Positions 39,035 to 48,631 of a DNA stretch of 64,000 bases are shown here, piece by piece. The position numbers were made by a program, and so were the translations under genes. Source of the stretch: Candidatus Bathyarchaeota archaeon (GTDB taxonomy: Archaea; Thermoproteota; Bathyarchaeia; 40CM-2-53-6); contig VBBQ01000030.1 in NCBI GenBank assembly GCA_005888755.1, positions 1 to 64,000 of the forward strand. Direction: 5' to 3'. The notes under the pieces are model-generated. The model was not told where the DNA came from. It ran no database searches and saw nothing but the letters and a program-made list of their open reading frames with translations. The stretch's first letter is position 1. Each line of letters opens with the position of its first letter.

Positions 39035-41764
39035 CTAAGGGTTTGCGGATCGTGTCTCGTTTTTCTTGTCAAATCTGACTCTTCTCAGTCGGTTTGGACC
39101 CCACCATGCTCTGTGGCCTAGCACCGACATGATTGCCGGAACAAGATAGGTCCGCACAACCATCGCGTCTAGCACCACTGCCAAAGCGATCGCGAAACCG
39201 AACCCTTCGAGAAGACGGTTAGACGACAACAACAACGAACCGAGCGCTCCTGCAAGGATGAGCGCTAGAGCGGTTATGATTCCGCCTGTTCGATCAACTG
39301 CATCGACCACTGCCTGACGGGTCTCCTTGCCCTTCTGAGCTTCCTCTCGGATACGGGTTAGGATGAAGATGTTGTAGTCCATCCCGATCCCGTAGAGCAA
39401 TAGAAACAGTACGAGCGGGATGATGAAGAGAACCCCTGACTGCAATACGTTGTTGAAGAAGAGAAGTGTAGCGGCATAGGCCCAGGTTATGCTCAATCCG
39501 ATCGAGAGGATGCCTGTTATCGCAAGAGGATACGAACCTAGCACCACCAACAATACCAGGAATATGGCCGAGACAGTCAGAATTCTCATCGTGTTAAATT
39601 GACCAACGGTTTCGCTGGAAAAATCCAGGGTGGACGCTGAAGCGCCCCCGACGAGTATTGTGTCCTGGGCAAGGGACGGTTCCAAGGCTCGAAGGGTCCC
39701 GACCAGGCTTCGGATGTGGCTAACGGTATCGAGAGATCGCTGCGTGAAGGGTTCGTCAACGAATAAGACTGTCACCAACGCGGTCCGATTGTCCTTCCCG
39801 ATATCTCTGAGGATTGCAAGCCTGTCCAGTGACGGCAGCGTTCTCATGTTGGTCGCGTTGACTAGGACCCCGTTGGGACGAGTGGGTCCAGTGACCGCCT
39901 TCACGTTAGACAAGTTCCCGATGCTCTGGCTCAGCGTTTCCAGGCTAGCCTGTGCAAACTTCGTAAGATTCCCATTAACGAGAATTGTCCCAGAAAACTG
40001 CATGAGCACTTGGGTCGGGCCTATCTGACCCGCGCCGAAGCTCTTTTCCAAAACAGCGAGACCATCGACGCTCTCAGCGTGCGTAAGACCCGCTGTGAAA
40101 TCGTACGAGGTGGATCCGGTGAGTGATATGTAGATGGCGGGGATAGATATGAGAACGGTGAGTCCCAAGACTAGGGCCGGTCGTCTGACGCTGAAACTTG
40201 CGGCCCGCCTGAAGTATCCCGGTCTCTCAGATCTCTTCTTCCGCGCCTTGACGGCATAGTTCTCGAACCGCTTGCCTGATCTAGGCCAGAATATTCTATC
40301 ACCCGCGATGAGGATGAACGAGGGGATCAGTGTGAGACTTACTAGAAGGGCGATTAGGACGCCGAAGCCGAGGCCGACGCCTATCGATTGCAGGAGGGTG
40401 AAGCTGCTTATCGTCATCGCTCCAAAGGCGATGATGACAGTGGTCGCGCTAGTGGCGATGCTTTCCCCTGACCAGGTCACGGATGTCTGGACAGCCGCCG
40501 CTTTGTCGCGGCCTTCGACCCGTTCTTCCCGATAACGGGCCATTAAGAAGATGGAATAGTCGGTGCCTACTCCGAGCATTATCGTGAACAGGAAAGTCGT
40601 TGTCGTGTCCTGGATGGGAATGATGTATTTTCCCATAAGGTAAAGCCCGCCCTCGGTTATGATCAACGCCATTCCGACAATGGTCAACGGGACAAAGGGT
40701 GTGGCGATCGCGAAGAAGAACAGTCCTGCCAAAATGAGTATCGCTCCGACAGTGACAGGCTCGATGAGGCTCAGATCTCTATCGCTGGCAAGAGAAGAAT
40801 CGGCAGAAGTGGCAAGATCGCCTGTAACGTAGGTCTGAGACGGTTCTCCGTACCGTGATTTCAGCTCGGAAATGATATTCCGCATCGTGATCACGTTTTT
40901 CACAATTGGGTCGTTGCTAGCTGAAGCGAACGAGCCAGGCGATTTCGAAAAGTCAACCAGGACTAACATGACGGTCTTGTCGGGGCTAATGAAATTCTGA
41001 AGAACTCCCTGGACTAGCGGAACCGGAATCTGGCAACTTGATAATGTTGCGAGAATCTGGGTGAATGTCTTGGACCATAAAGTCTGGTTCGCCTGTACAG
41101 CGGCAGCCGGGGGAGAGGATCCGCTCCCAATGTAGCATCCTGTAAGAAATGCTCTGAACACGCTGTAGACCGAGGTGACATTCTCTACACTGTTGAGCTG
41201 GCCTGGGACAAGGAAACGTTGTTCCAGTCGGAGAGTGAAGTCCTTGGTTGAATCATCAGTAACATTCCCTCCCTGTAGGAGAATTATCGCACTCGTATTC
41301 GCTTTTGGCTGAGGAAACTCTTGGGCTAAGAGGTTCGCGGCCTTCGCCGACTCTGAAGTGCTGGATTGACCACCGCTAGTGTTGGAGGTAACAACCTTTG
41401 AGAGCTGTTGAGAAAGTGGGAGACTTGCAGCGAATAGCAGGATCCAGAATATGATTATCAGTTTCCACTTTCTATCGACGAACGATCCGATTCTCCCGAA
41501 CATGGGAACTCGCGCTCCCACACTGGGTTGCGTGGATGCCATTCTCAGCGAGACAAGATAGCTGACACCCGCGGCAACTAATAGCAGACCAGCCGTCATC
41601 TCGAATGTAAGGGCAAAATTGTCAGAAACGTACTGTCGGAGGAAGAAATTGTTCTGGTAATTTAGAATGAGAGCCCAAAGCTCGCCAAGGGCAAGCACGA
41701 GAAGAAAGACAACGATCCCCACCAGGCGCGCATGAGAAGAACGAGGCTCGTTCAAGATGTGCAC
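39035..41764 (-). CDS. MMPL-family RND transporter
   Basis: GVGTDYSIFLMARYREE and YGIGMDYNIFILTRIREE motifs; two large extracytoplasmic loops; 909 aa. Confidence 0.93.
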   Translation of the reverse strand: MHILNEPRSSHARLVGIVVFLLVLALGELWALILNYQNNFFLRQYVSDNFALTFEMTAGLLLVAAGVSYLVSLRMASTQPSVGARVPMFGRIGSFVDRKWKLIIIFWILLFAASLPLSQQLSKVVTSNTSGGQSSTSESAKAANLLAQEFPQPKANTSAIILLQGGNVTDDSTKDFTLRLEQRFLVPGQLNSVENVTSVYSVFRAFLTGCYIGSGSSPPAAAVQANQTLWSKTFTQILATLSSCQIPVPLVQGVLQNFISPDKTVMLVLVDFSKSPGSFASASNDPIVKNVITMRNIISELKSRYGEPSQTYVTGDLATSADSSLASDRDLSLIEPVTVGAILILAGLFFFAIATPFVPLTIVGMALIITEGGLYLMGKYIIPIQDTTTTFLFTIMLGVGTDYSIFLMARYREERVEGRDKAAAVQTSVTWSGESIATSATTVIIAFGAMTISSFTLLQSIGVGLGFGVLIALLVSLTLIPSFILIAGDRIFWPRSGKRFENYAVKARKKRSERPGYFRRAASFSVRRPALVLGLTVLISIPAIYISLTGSTSYDFTAGLTHAESVDGLAVLEKSFGAGQIGPTQVLMQFSGTILVNGNLTKFAQASLETLSQSIGNLSNVKAVTGPTRPNGVLVNATNMRTLPSLDRLAILRDIGKDNRTALVTVLFVDEPFTQRSLDTVSHIRSLVGTLRALEPSLAQDTILVGGASASTLDFSSETVGQFNTMRILTVSAIFLVLLVVLGSYPLAITGILSIGLSITWAYAATLLFFNNVLQSGVLFIIPLVLFLLLYGIGMDYNIFILTRIREEAQKGKETRQAVVDAVDRTGGIITALALILAGALGSLLLSSNRLLEGFGFAIALAVVLDAMVVRTYLVPAIMSVLGHRAWWGPNRLRRVRFDKKNETRSANP

Positions 41765-41814
41765 TCAAACGTCGAGATACTCGCGCTCGCGAGTTCGGAA
41801 CTATTTACGGGTGA

Positions 41815-42894
41815 TTGCGTTGGCCAACTACAAGGCGGAAGGAGATCGAGGGCAAGATTCAGAGTCAAACTACTTCAACAGGTCAGGTCATAATCAACTC
41901 AGGCCTCGTCTTGCCTACGGAGACAAAGAGTACCGAAGCTGCCGCTCTGGCTCAAACGGTTGTGAGTCAAGTTGAGCCTCGAACCTGGGCTGTATACTCT
42001 GGGCTCGTTCTCACGATGTTCATCTGGGGACTCGCGTGGCCTGTCGGACGAGCCCTCGAGATAGCAAATCTTCCACCAGTCTCTATAGCCGCGATAAGAT
42101 ACACAATTGTCGTCCCAATCCTATTCGCTATTCTCTGGTTGAGAGAGGGGTCTTTCAGAATCGACAGATCATGGATACCGACACTTGTGATAATGGGCGT
42201 CCTCAACACGACACTCTATCAGATCTTCTTTCTCTACGGGGTCAAGTATGCGGCTGCTAGCGACGACTCGTTAGTTATCGGATTCGGTCCCGTGTTGATA
42301 GCCATCATGGCCAGTTTCGTCCTCAAAGAGCGCCTGTCTGGGACCAAGGTTCTGGGATTCGCCTCCGGACTTGCAGGAATCGTCGCGATTTCCCTGTTCT
42401 CACCTAACACCGGCGCTGGGTTTTCCAACCGACTGCTAGGAGTGACCTTGGTTTTTGGGGGCGCCACTGCATATGCTCTGTACACGATAATTCTGAGAAG
42501 ATTCATTGCGGCCAACCATAGCGAGAACCACGGCTCCCAACCTTCTTCGTTATCGATACTCTCATGGATCAGCCTCTTCGGATGGTTCTTCTTCATACCC
42601 TTCTCGTTACTAGAAGCTCCCTGGAATTACACATGGGATGCCGCCTCATGGGCGGGAATAATCTACCTGGCCGTACTGTCAACCGTCGTCGGGTATTTCC
42701 TCTACATTGAAGGTGTCTCAAAGATCGGAGCAGGACGGTCGGCAATATTTGGGAATCTTGTCCCAGTATTCGGGGTCCTCACGTCGTATCTTCTGCTCGG
42801 AGAGAGCCTTAGCTCCTGGACCGCAGTCAGCTTCCTCCTTATCTTCGCTGGAGTACTATTGGTTAATCGAAAGCCGAAGAGCTCCGGTTCCTGA
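41815..42894 (+). CDS. EamA/DMT-superfamily transporter; start possibly downstream
   Basis: Ten hydrophobic helices in duplicated EamA arrangement. Confidence 0.88.
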   Translation: MRWPTTRRKEIEGKIQSQTTSTGQVIINSGLVLPTETKSTEAAALAQTVVSQVEPRTWAVYSGLVLTMFIWGLAWPVGRALEIANLPPVSIAAIRYTIVVPILFAILWLREGSFRIDRSWIPTLVIMGVLNTTLYQIFFLYGVKYAAASDDSLVIGFGPVLIAIMASFVLKERLSGTKVLGFASGLAGIVAISLFSPNTGAGFSNRLLGVTLVFGGATAYALYTIILRRFIAANHSENHGSQPSSLSILSWISLFGWFFFIPFSLLEAPWNYTWDAASWAGIIYLAVLSTVVGYFLYIEGVSKIGAGRSAIFGNLVPVFGVLTSYLLLGESLSSWTAVSFLLIFAGVLLVNRKPKSSGS

Positions 42895-42952
42895 GCCCAT
42901 TTCTAATACTCTTAACTTCAAGAGAGCGCGAGGAGCGTTACCTCTCTTGGGC

Positions 42953-43852
42953 CTAGACCTTTCAGTATCATCCCGTAGTGCTGAGAAGCGTCTCTGGATC
43001 GCTCTCATCATATCCTCAGTAATTGCCATCATTGAGTTCACCGGGGGCTTTCTAGGCCAGAGCCTCGCATTGGTCAGCGACTCCGGCCATGTCCTAACCG
43101 ACGTTCTAGCGGTTGGTGTAGGCATCCTCACACTGAGACTGGGACGGAAGCCTCATACTGCAAGACGGACCTTCGGCTATCATAGAGCAGAGATTTTCGC
43201 GGCCCTGATCAATGGGTCTGTCCTGATAGCCGCTGCCTTCCTGATAATTTTCGAAGCGTACCTGAGACTTCGCCAACCTCCAACGGTCCAAGGACCGCTC
43301 GTCCTAGCAATAGCATCAATCGGTCTCATGGGAAACCTCTCTAGCGCGGGCTTGCTGTCCCAGTGGAGAGGGTCCAACCTCAATGTCAAGGGCGTATTCC
43401 TCCACACGGTCGGAGACGTCCTCTCATCCCTCGCCGTGATCGTTAGCAGTCTGATCGTGATATTCACGGGGTACCTTGGAATTGACCCGCTCGCCGCAGC
43501 TATCATCGGTGTCTTGATCATGCGAAGCGCCTTTGTCCTCGTCAGAGACTCGACAAACATCCTTCTCGAAGCAACCCCCCGACAGATGCAACTAGAGACC
43601 ATAGCCAAGACAATTCGCAGCGTCGACGGGGTGAAGGGAGTGCACGACCTTCACGTTTGGACCATTACATCCGGTCTCTACGCGCTCAGCGGACACATTA
43701 CCGTAGGCACCGACAGCATCGGTCAAGGCTCAACAATCGCGGAGAAGATAGAAGTCAAGCTAAAGGAGTCATTCGGAATAGAACACGTCACCCTTCAAGT
43801 CGAGAGAGAGACGCTAGAGAATATTCAGGAACACGAATCTTCTACGATTTGA
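42953..43852 (+). CDS. CDF cation efflux protein (CzcD/ZitB-like); start approximate
   Basis: LVSDSGHVLTDVLAV, FGYHRAEIFAALING, HTVGDVLSSLAV, VKGVHDLHVWTITSGLYALSGHI; listed ORF from 42707 overlaps the EamA gene. Confidence 0.9.
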   Translation, partial: LDLSVSSRSAEKRLWIALIISSVIAIIEFTGGFLGQSLALVSDSGHVLTDVLAVGVGILTLRLGRKPHTARRTFGYHRAEIFAALINGSVLIAAAFLIIFEAYLRLRQPPTVQGPLVLAIASIGLMGNLSSAGLLSQWRGSNLNVKGVFLHTVGDVLSSLAVIVSSLIVIFTGYLGIDPLAAAIIGVLIMRSAFVLVRDSTNILLEATPRQMQLETIAKTIRSVDGVKGVHDLHVWTITSGLYALSGHITVGTDSIGQGSTIAEKIEVKLKESFGIEHVTLQVERETLENIQEHESSTI

Positions 43853-43877
43853 GCGATCTGTGTTGACTTTCCGGAAG

Positions 43878-44732
43878 TCAATTGGATGATGGCTTTCGAG
43901 GGACAGCGAGCGCGTTCAGCTCGTCAAATGTTATCGCACCCTCGACCAGATTTTCGTACGTTCCTTTCTCAAGCACTTCTTTGGCTGCTCGTTTCAGGAG
44001 GCCCATCGCGGCATAAGATGGGGTGGGACCGAAGCTCACACGGGCGACACCAAGTCTCTGTAGTTCACTGACAGGCGGGAGACCCTTTCTGACCATGACA
44101 TTGATCGGAAAATCCAGCGCCTTCACGAATCTCGCGATAGAGGCCCCATCGATGAGACCCATCGGGTAGACACAATCAGCCCCTGCATCCCTGTACGCTA
44201 TGGCTCGACGAGTCGCCTCCTTGAACCGCGCCTCTTCGTCACCGTCGGCAAATCTCAAGGCGTCCGTCCGAGCATTAATCACAAGCGGAATTCCCGTGGT
44301 CTCGGCTACCTTTCTGATAGCCTTGACGTTCTCGATCTGTCGCTCGACCGGGTGGAGTTTCCTAGTTGCATGAATGAAATCCTCGATGTTTACTCCAATG
44401 GCTCCAGCTTTGAGAATCGCCTTGACTGTCGCCAATACTTCTTTTGAGGTCTTTCCAAAGCCTGCGACAATGTCGGCAGAAAGTGGAACCGACAGGATCC
44501 TTGCGATTCTTCCAACAGCTGAGACAAATTCCTGCCTGTCGATTACTTCGCCGTCAGGATAGCCCAGGGATACCAGCATGCCCGCGCTAGACGTCGCGAC
44601 CGCAGGGAACCCTGCATCTTCAAACACGCGCGCGCTCGGAACATCCCACGCGTTCGGAAGAACTAAGATCCGTTTCCCATGGTGAAGGGCACGAAAATCC
44701 TCTGCTTTTTCCTCTTGAGATTTCAAGGGCAT
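43878..44732 (-). CDS. Isocitrate lyase/PEP mutase superfamily protein
   Basis: LPNAWDVPSARVFEDAGFPAVATSSAG, GVNIEDF, INARTDAL, GADCVYPMGL. Confidence 0.93.
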   Translation of the reverse strand: MPLKSQEEKAEDFRALHHGKRILVLPNAWDVPSARVFEDAGFPAVATSSAGMLVSLGYPDGEVIDRQEFVSAVGRIARILSVPLSADIVAGFGKTSKEVLATVKAILKAGAIGVNIEDFIHATRKLHPVERQIENVKAIRKVAETTGIPLVINARTDALRFADGDEEARFKEATRRAIAYRDAGADCVYPMGLIDGASIARFVKALDFPINVMVRKGLPPVSELQRLGVARVSFGPTPSYAAMGLLKRAAKEVLEKGTYENLVEGAITFDELNALAVPRKPSSN

Positions 44733-44782
44733 CTGGGTTGACTCGTCCGTACTACGTCAACTTTGTTTCAATAATTCTCTTG

Positions 44783-45703
44783 CTATAGGACCAGTTCCTT
44801 TGGGACCATCCTCATGGCTTTCGCATGTGGGTTCTCTGGGAACAGCTCGGGATGTATCATGTGAGCTAGGATCTCAAGTCCATCTACCACCCTGGGGCCT
44901 GACCTGCTGAAATACGCGGACGCATCGACCGCATAGATTCTCGAGGACTGGAACGCGGGGATCTTCTCCCATCCTTCGTACGACGCCAGCACGTGGGCCT
45001 CTTCCATAACTTGACTTGTCTCGAACCCGCAGGGAGAGAGTACGACTATCTCAGGTTGGTACTCAACAACTTCGTCCCATCCAATTCTGTGAGAAGGCTT
45101 GCCGAGACGGCCAAGCCCGTCAACTCCTCCAGCGTAATCGACCATCTCGGGAATCCAGTGTCCGCCCGCCCAGGGAGGCTGAAGCCACTCCATAAAGAAA
45201 ACCCGCGGCCTATGTCGTACCGTCTGCGCTTTCTCCTTTACCATGTTTATTCTTTGAAGCATCTGCCGAGCCAGTTTCTCAGCTTCTGCCAGCCTGCCCG
45301 TCATCCTGCCAACTAACAAGATGTTGTCGACAATCTCTTCCAGATTCGTCGGTTCTAGCGAGACGATCTTCGTATCTGCATTCAAGACCCGAGCCGCTTC
45401 CTTGACCTTAGTATAGGAAACGGCACAAACATGACAGAGTTCCTGAGTCAGAATAAGATCCGGTTTCAACTTCTCAAGAAGCTTCTCGTCAATCTCGTAA
45501 ATGTCGCCTCCGCGCTGTCCCACTTCCCTGTCAACCTCCAAGCTTCTGTGGATCTTCTGGTGAATCGCCGACTTCGTCAAAACCGGCCGATTGGACGCTT
45601 CATGAGGATAATCACACTCATGGGACACCGCGACAACTTGGTCTCCAAGACCGAGAGCGAATGCGATCTCTGTGGCGCTGGGAAGTAGGGAGCAAATTCT
45701 CAT
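44783..45703 (-). CDS. BtuF-like cobalamin-type substrate-binding protein
   Basis: RICSLLPSATEIAFALGLGDQVVAVSHECDYP; FFMEWLQPPWAGGHWIPEMVDYAGG. No signal peptide apparent. Confidence 0.85.
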   Translation of the reverse strand: MRICSLLPSATEIAFALGLGDQVVAVSHECDYPHEASNRPVLTKSAIHQKIHRSLEVDREVGQRGGDIYEIDEKLLEKLKPDLILTQELCHVCAVSYTKVKEAARVLNADTKIVSLEPTNLEEIVDNILLVGRMTGRLAEAEKLARQMLQRINMVKEKAQTVRHRPRVFFMEWLQPPWAGGHWIPEMVDYAGGVDGLGRLGKPSHRIGWDEVVEYQPEIVVLSPCGFETSQVMEEAHVLASYEGWEKIPAFQSSRIYAVDASAYFSRSGPRVVDGLEILAHMIHPELFPENPHAKAMRMVPKELVL

Positions 45704-45755
45704 TTTCGGACCTTGTAGCTCACTTCATTGTTCTCGGAAAGGATATATTTAACGG

Positions 45756-45773
45756 GCGGGTAACTTTGCCCGC
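45756..45773. promoter_or_regulatory. Operator-like palindrome GCGGGTAACTTTGCCCGC just downstream of TATA-like ATATATTTAA
   Basis: Identical 18-mer at 48673-48690; both sit in divergent promoter regions. Confidence 0.7.
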
Positions 45774-45784
45774 TTCTCCCACCC

Positions 45785-46465
45785 TTGAGCAGCCAACTCA
45801 GCCCACCAACGGTCTTCGACCGACCTTCAACCAAAGCCATGATTGTATCAGTTTTCACAGCACTTTCCCTTGCGACCAACTATGCGCTCATTGGTTTTCA
45901 AAACGTCAAACTAATGGACACTCTGGTCTTCATCGTTGCATTCCTCTTCGGCGTTCGGCTTGGAATCGGAGTCGCCGTATCTACTTGGCTTGTCTATGGG
46001 CTGGTCAATCCCAACGGGGTGGACGGTCCCATCATCCTATCTTTCTTGATCCTGGGAGAGTGTTTCTACGCCCTCAGCGGAGCTATCCTCAGCCGAACCT
46101 CTGTCGGCCAAGAACTCTCGAAGGTGAAACCGACTGATGATAGCCCGAGAATTACGGGAAGAACTGGCGTCTTCCGAAGCCTCGGTCGACGAATTAGAAT
46201 ACTGAATCCGACCCGGAGCCTTGTATTCGCGCTGGTTGGCTTGCAAGCCACTTTTGGTTACGACTTGCTCACAAACTTTGCAAGCTGGGTCTTCTTGACC
46301 ACTTCTCTCTATCAGGCCTTCATCATAGGCAACATTATCGGTGCCCCCTTCTCAGTTGCGCACGAGAGTAGCAACACAATATTCTTCGCAACCGTGGCGC
46401 CTGCTGTTATCGTTGCAGCCAGACGTATGGGAATAGGATTCCACGCAAGAGGTCGAGTCAATTGA
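45785..46465 (+). CDS. ECF-transporter S-component-like membrane protein
   Basis: SLATNYALIGFQNVKLMDTLVFIVAFLFGVRLGIGVAVSTWLVYGLVNP; about six TM. Confidence 0.65.
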   Translation: MSSQLSPPTVFDRPSTKAMIVSVFTALSLATNYALIGFQNVKLMDTLVFIVAFLFGVRLGIGVAVSTWLVYGLVNPNGVDGPIILSFLILGECFYALSGAILSRTSVGQELSKVKPTDDSPRITGRTGVFRSLGRRIRILNPTRSLVFALVGLQATFGYDLLTNFASWVFLTTSLYQAFIIGNIIGAPFSVAHESSNTIFFATVAPAVIVAARRMGIGFHARGRVN

Positions 46466-46983
46466 GGGTCGGTTTCATCAGTCAGCACAAGGCATTCTTC
46501 TCAATCATCATTCTATTAGCCGCGATAATCGTCGCCGTCCAAGGTAGTGCTTTCTATTACTATCAGAAATCGAACAGCGCTTGCCCAAGTCCCTGCCAGG
46601 GATCCACGGTCACGGTCGAGACTCTGATAAACTACGGAAATGGAACTAGTCAATGGATTAACAGGAGCAACATACCTTCGAGCTGGAACTTCTACGACTT
46701 GACGAATAATATCACGACGGTTCAAGCCATTTATTATGGACCCCCGACCTCCGAGCACCTGGTGACTGGAATAAATGGTGTGCATAGCAACGGGCAATAC
46801 TTCTGGAGCTTGTGGGCTGTATGCCAGAAATCTAAGGCGTGGATAGCGACCAGCGTTGGTGCCGACGCGATTCACTTTACGACCTATCATACGCTTGCTT
46901 GGTTCTACCAAGCGGCAAACTCGCAAGACTCGTCTAACTGGAACCCACCCGTCGCTGGAGCAGCGAAAGTAACTATGTGCTAG
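46462..46983 (+). CDS. Membrane-anchored DUF4430-like (transcobalamin C-domain-like) protein
   Basis: N-terminal TM; VTVETLINYGNGTSQW...INGVHSNGQYFWSLWAV...GADAIHF; overlaps the previous ORF by 4 nt. Confidence 0.55.
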   Translation: MRVGFISQHKAFFSIIILLAAIIVAVQGSAFYYYQKSNSACPSPCQGSTVTVETLINYGNGTSQWINRSNIPSSWNFYDLTNNITTVQAIYYGPPTSEHLVTGINGVHSNGQYFWSLWAVCQKSKAWIATSVGADAIHFTTYHTLAWFYQAANSQDSSNWNPPVAGAAKVTMC

Positions 46984-46986
46984 GAT

Positions 46987-48612
46987 TCAGGTTTTACCGT
47001 CAGCTCTATCCTTCTCCATCTTGTCTTTCATCCTGCGGTTCGATGCTCCGTAGCCACCGCCGCCAGGAGTTGTCACAGTTAGAACGTCACCACTGTTTGC
47101 AGTAAGGGTTGTCTTTGAAGACAAACCGGTGATCAGGTTTCGCCGCACGATCCCATATGCGCCCGGTGATCCCGACATTGCTCCTGACAATCCCCAAGGT
47201 CCGTGGCGTTGTCGCTCTCCCATCAACGAGACGGTAGATTCCCCGGCCAACACCTCTGTGTCTCTCCTGATGCCTAGTCCTCCCCGAAACTTTCCTTTTC
47301 CACCAGAGCCTCGTACCAGTTCGTACTTCTTGATCCTCAGGGGATATGCTGATTCCAGGGCTTCTACAGGCGTGTTCAATGTATTAGTCATGTGACTATG
47401 AATTCCGTCAACCCCGTCTTTGCTGTGCCGGGCGCCGAACCCGCCAGCGATAGTCTCATAGTAGGTGAAGTATTTCCCGGTGCGTGGGTCAATTCCTCCG
47501 ATGGTTACGTTGTTCATTGTCCCTTGACAAGCAGCACATACTCTTTCTGGAGAGATACTGGAGAAGGCCTTGAGAGTTACGTCAACAATTCGTGTCGACG
47601 TTTCCACATTCCCACCTGCCACTGGCGCAGGCGGTTCCGCGTTTACAATGGTCCCGGATGGTGCTGTAACGTGAATGGGTTTGAAGCAGCCTGCGTTTGC
47701 GGGAATCGAAGGATCAGTCACGCAGCGCACCACGTAGTAGACGGCTGACAGAGTGACGCTGTATACAGCGTTCAAGGGTCCCTGAACCTGTTTCGCAGAA
47801 CCGGAGAAATCAAATGCTATTGATTGTGGACCAATGGTGACTTTGACCTTGACCGGGATATCAGTTGTACCAAAACCATCGTCGTCGAGATAGTCAACCG
47901 CCGAAGACGACTTTCTAGGCAACTCCTGAATCCTCTTGAGCATCAGCTCCTCGGAGTAATCGATCAATTGATCCATACCCGCTTCAACTGTTGAGGATCT
48001 CGATTTCTTCAGTAACTCTACCAAACGTTTCGCGCCCACAAGGTTCGCGGCCCGTTGCGCCCTGAGATCTCCCAATCTCTCGTCAGGCGTCCGAACATTC
48101 AACAAGACGAAGTCGAGGATTTGCCGGTTCGGTTTGCCCCTTGTCCAGATTTTGATAGGGGGAATGCGGATTCCTTCCTGGTTAACGTCTCTTGATAGAG
48201 CCGACATGCTTCCAGGCGCTACTCCTCCAACGTCGGAGTGATGGGCACGGTTTGCCGCAAACCCGATTAATCGCTCCTTGAAGAAGATCGGCGAAACCAT
48301 GGTAATGTCCGGAAGATGTGTCCCGCCCCGGTACGGATCGTTGAGGATAATGTCGTCACCTTCCGAAAAGTCATCTTTGAACTCTTTCAGGACTGCCTGT
48401 ACCGAGTATGGCATCGCGCCGAGATGGACTGGAATGTGTTCTGCTTGAGCTACTAGTTGTCCTGAGGCGTTGAAGAGGGCGCAGGAGAAGTCTCTCCTCT
48501 CTTTGATGTTAGGGGAGAAGCTGGATTTTCGGAGGACGACTCCCATCTCTTCGGCGATGGAGATGAGTGAATTCTTGAGAATCTCGAATGATATTGGGTC
48601 AAGATTCTCCAT
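46987..48612 (-). CDS. Hydantoinase B/oxoprolinase beta-type protein
   Basis: DPISFEILKNSLISIAEEMGVVLRKSSFSPNIKERRDFSCALF; ILNDPYRGGTHLPDITMVSPIF; TPGGGGYG. Confidence 0.93.
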   Translation of the reverse strand: MENLDPISFEILKNSLISIAEEMGVVLRKSSFSPNIKERRDFSCALFNASGQLVAQAEHIPVHLGAMPYSVQAVLKEFKDDFSEGDDIILNDPYRGGTHLPDITMVSPIFFKERLIGFAANRAHHSDVGGVAPGSMSALSRDVNQEGIRIPPIKIWTRGKPNRQILDFVLLNVRTPDERLGDLRAQRAANLVGAKRLVELLKKSRSSTVEAGMDQLIDYSEELMLKRIQELPRKSSSAVDYLDDDGFGTTDIPVKVKVTIGPQSIAFDFSGSAKQVQGPLNAVYSVTLSAVYYVVRCVTDPSIPANAGCFKPIHVTAPSGTIVNAEPPAPVAGGNVETSTRIVDVTLKAFSSISPERVCAACQGTMNNVTIGGIDPRTGKYFTYYETIAGGFGARHSKDGVDGIHSHMTNTLNTPVEALESAYPLRIKKYELVRGSGGKGKFRGGLGIRRDTEVLAGESTVSLMGERQRHGPWGLSGAMSGSPGAYGIVRRNLITGLSSKTTLTANSGDVLTVTTPGGGGYGASNRRMKDKMEKDRADGKT

Positions 48613-48631
48613 AGCAAGCGTCTAGTCTCGA

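Noticed and set aside
45700-45790. Cobalamin riboswitch upstream of the btuF-like/ECF-S-like genes
   Set aside because: The intergenic region is only ~80 bp and I see no B12-box; the palindrome fits a protein operator better.
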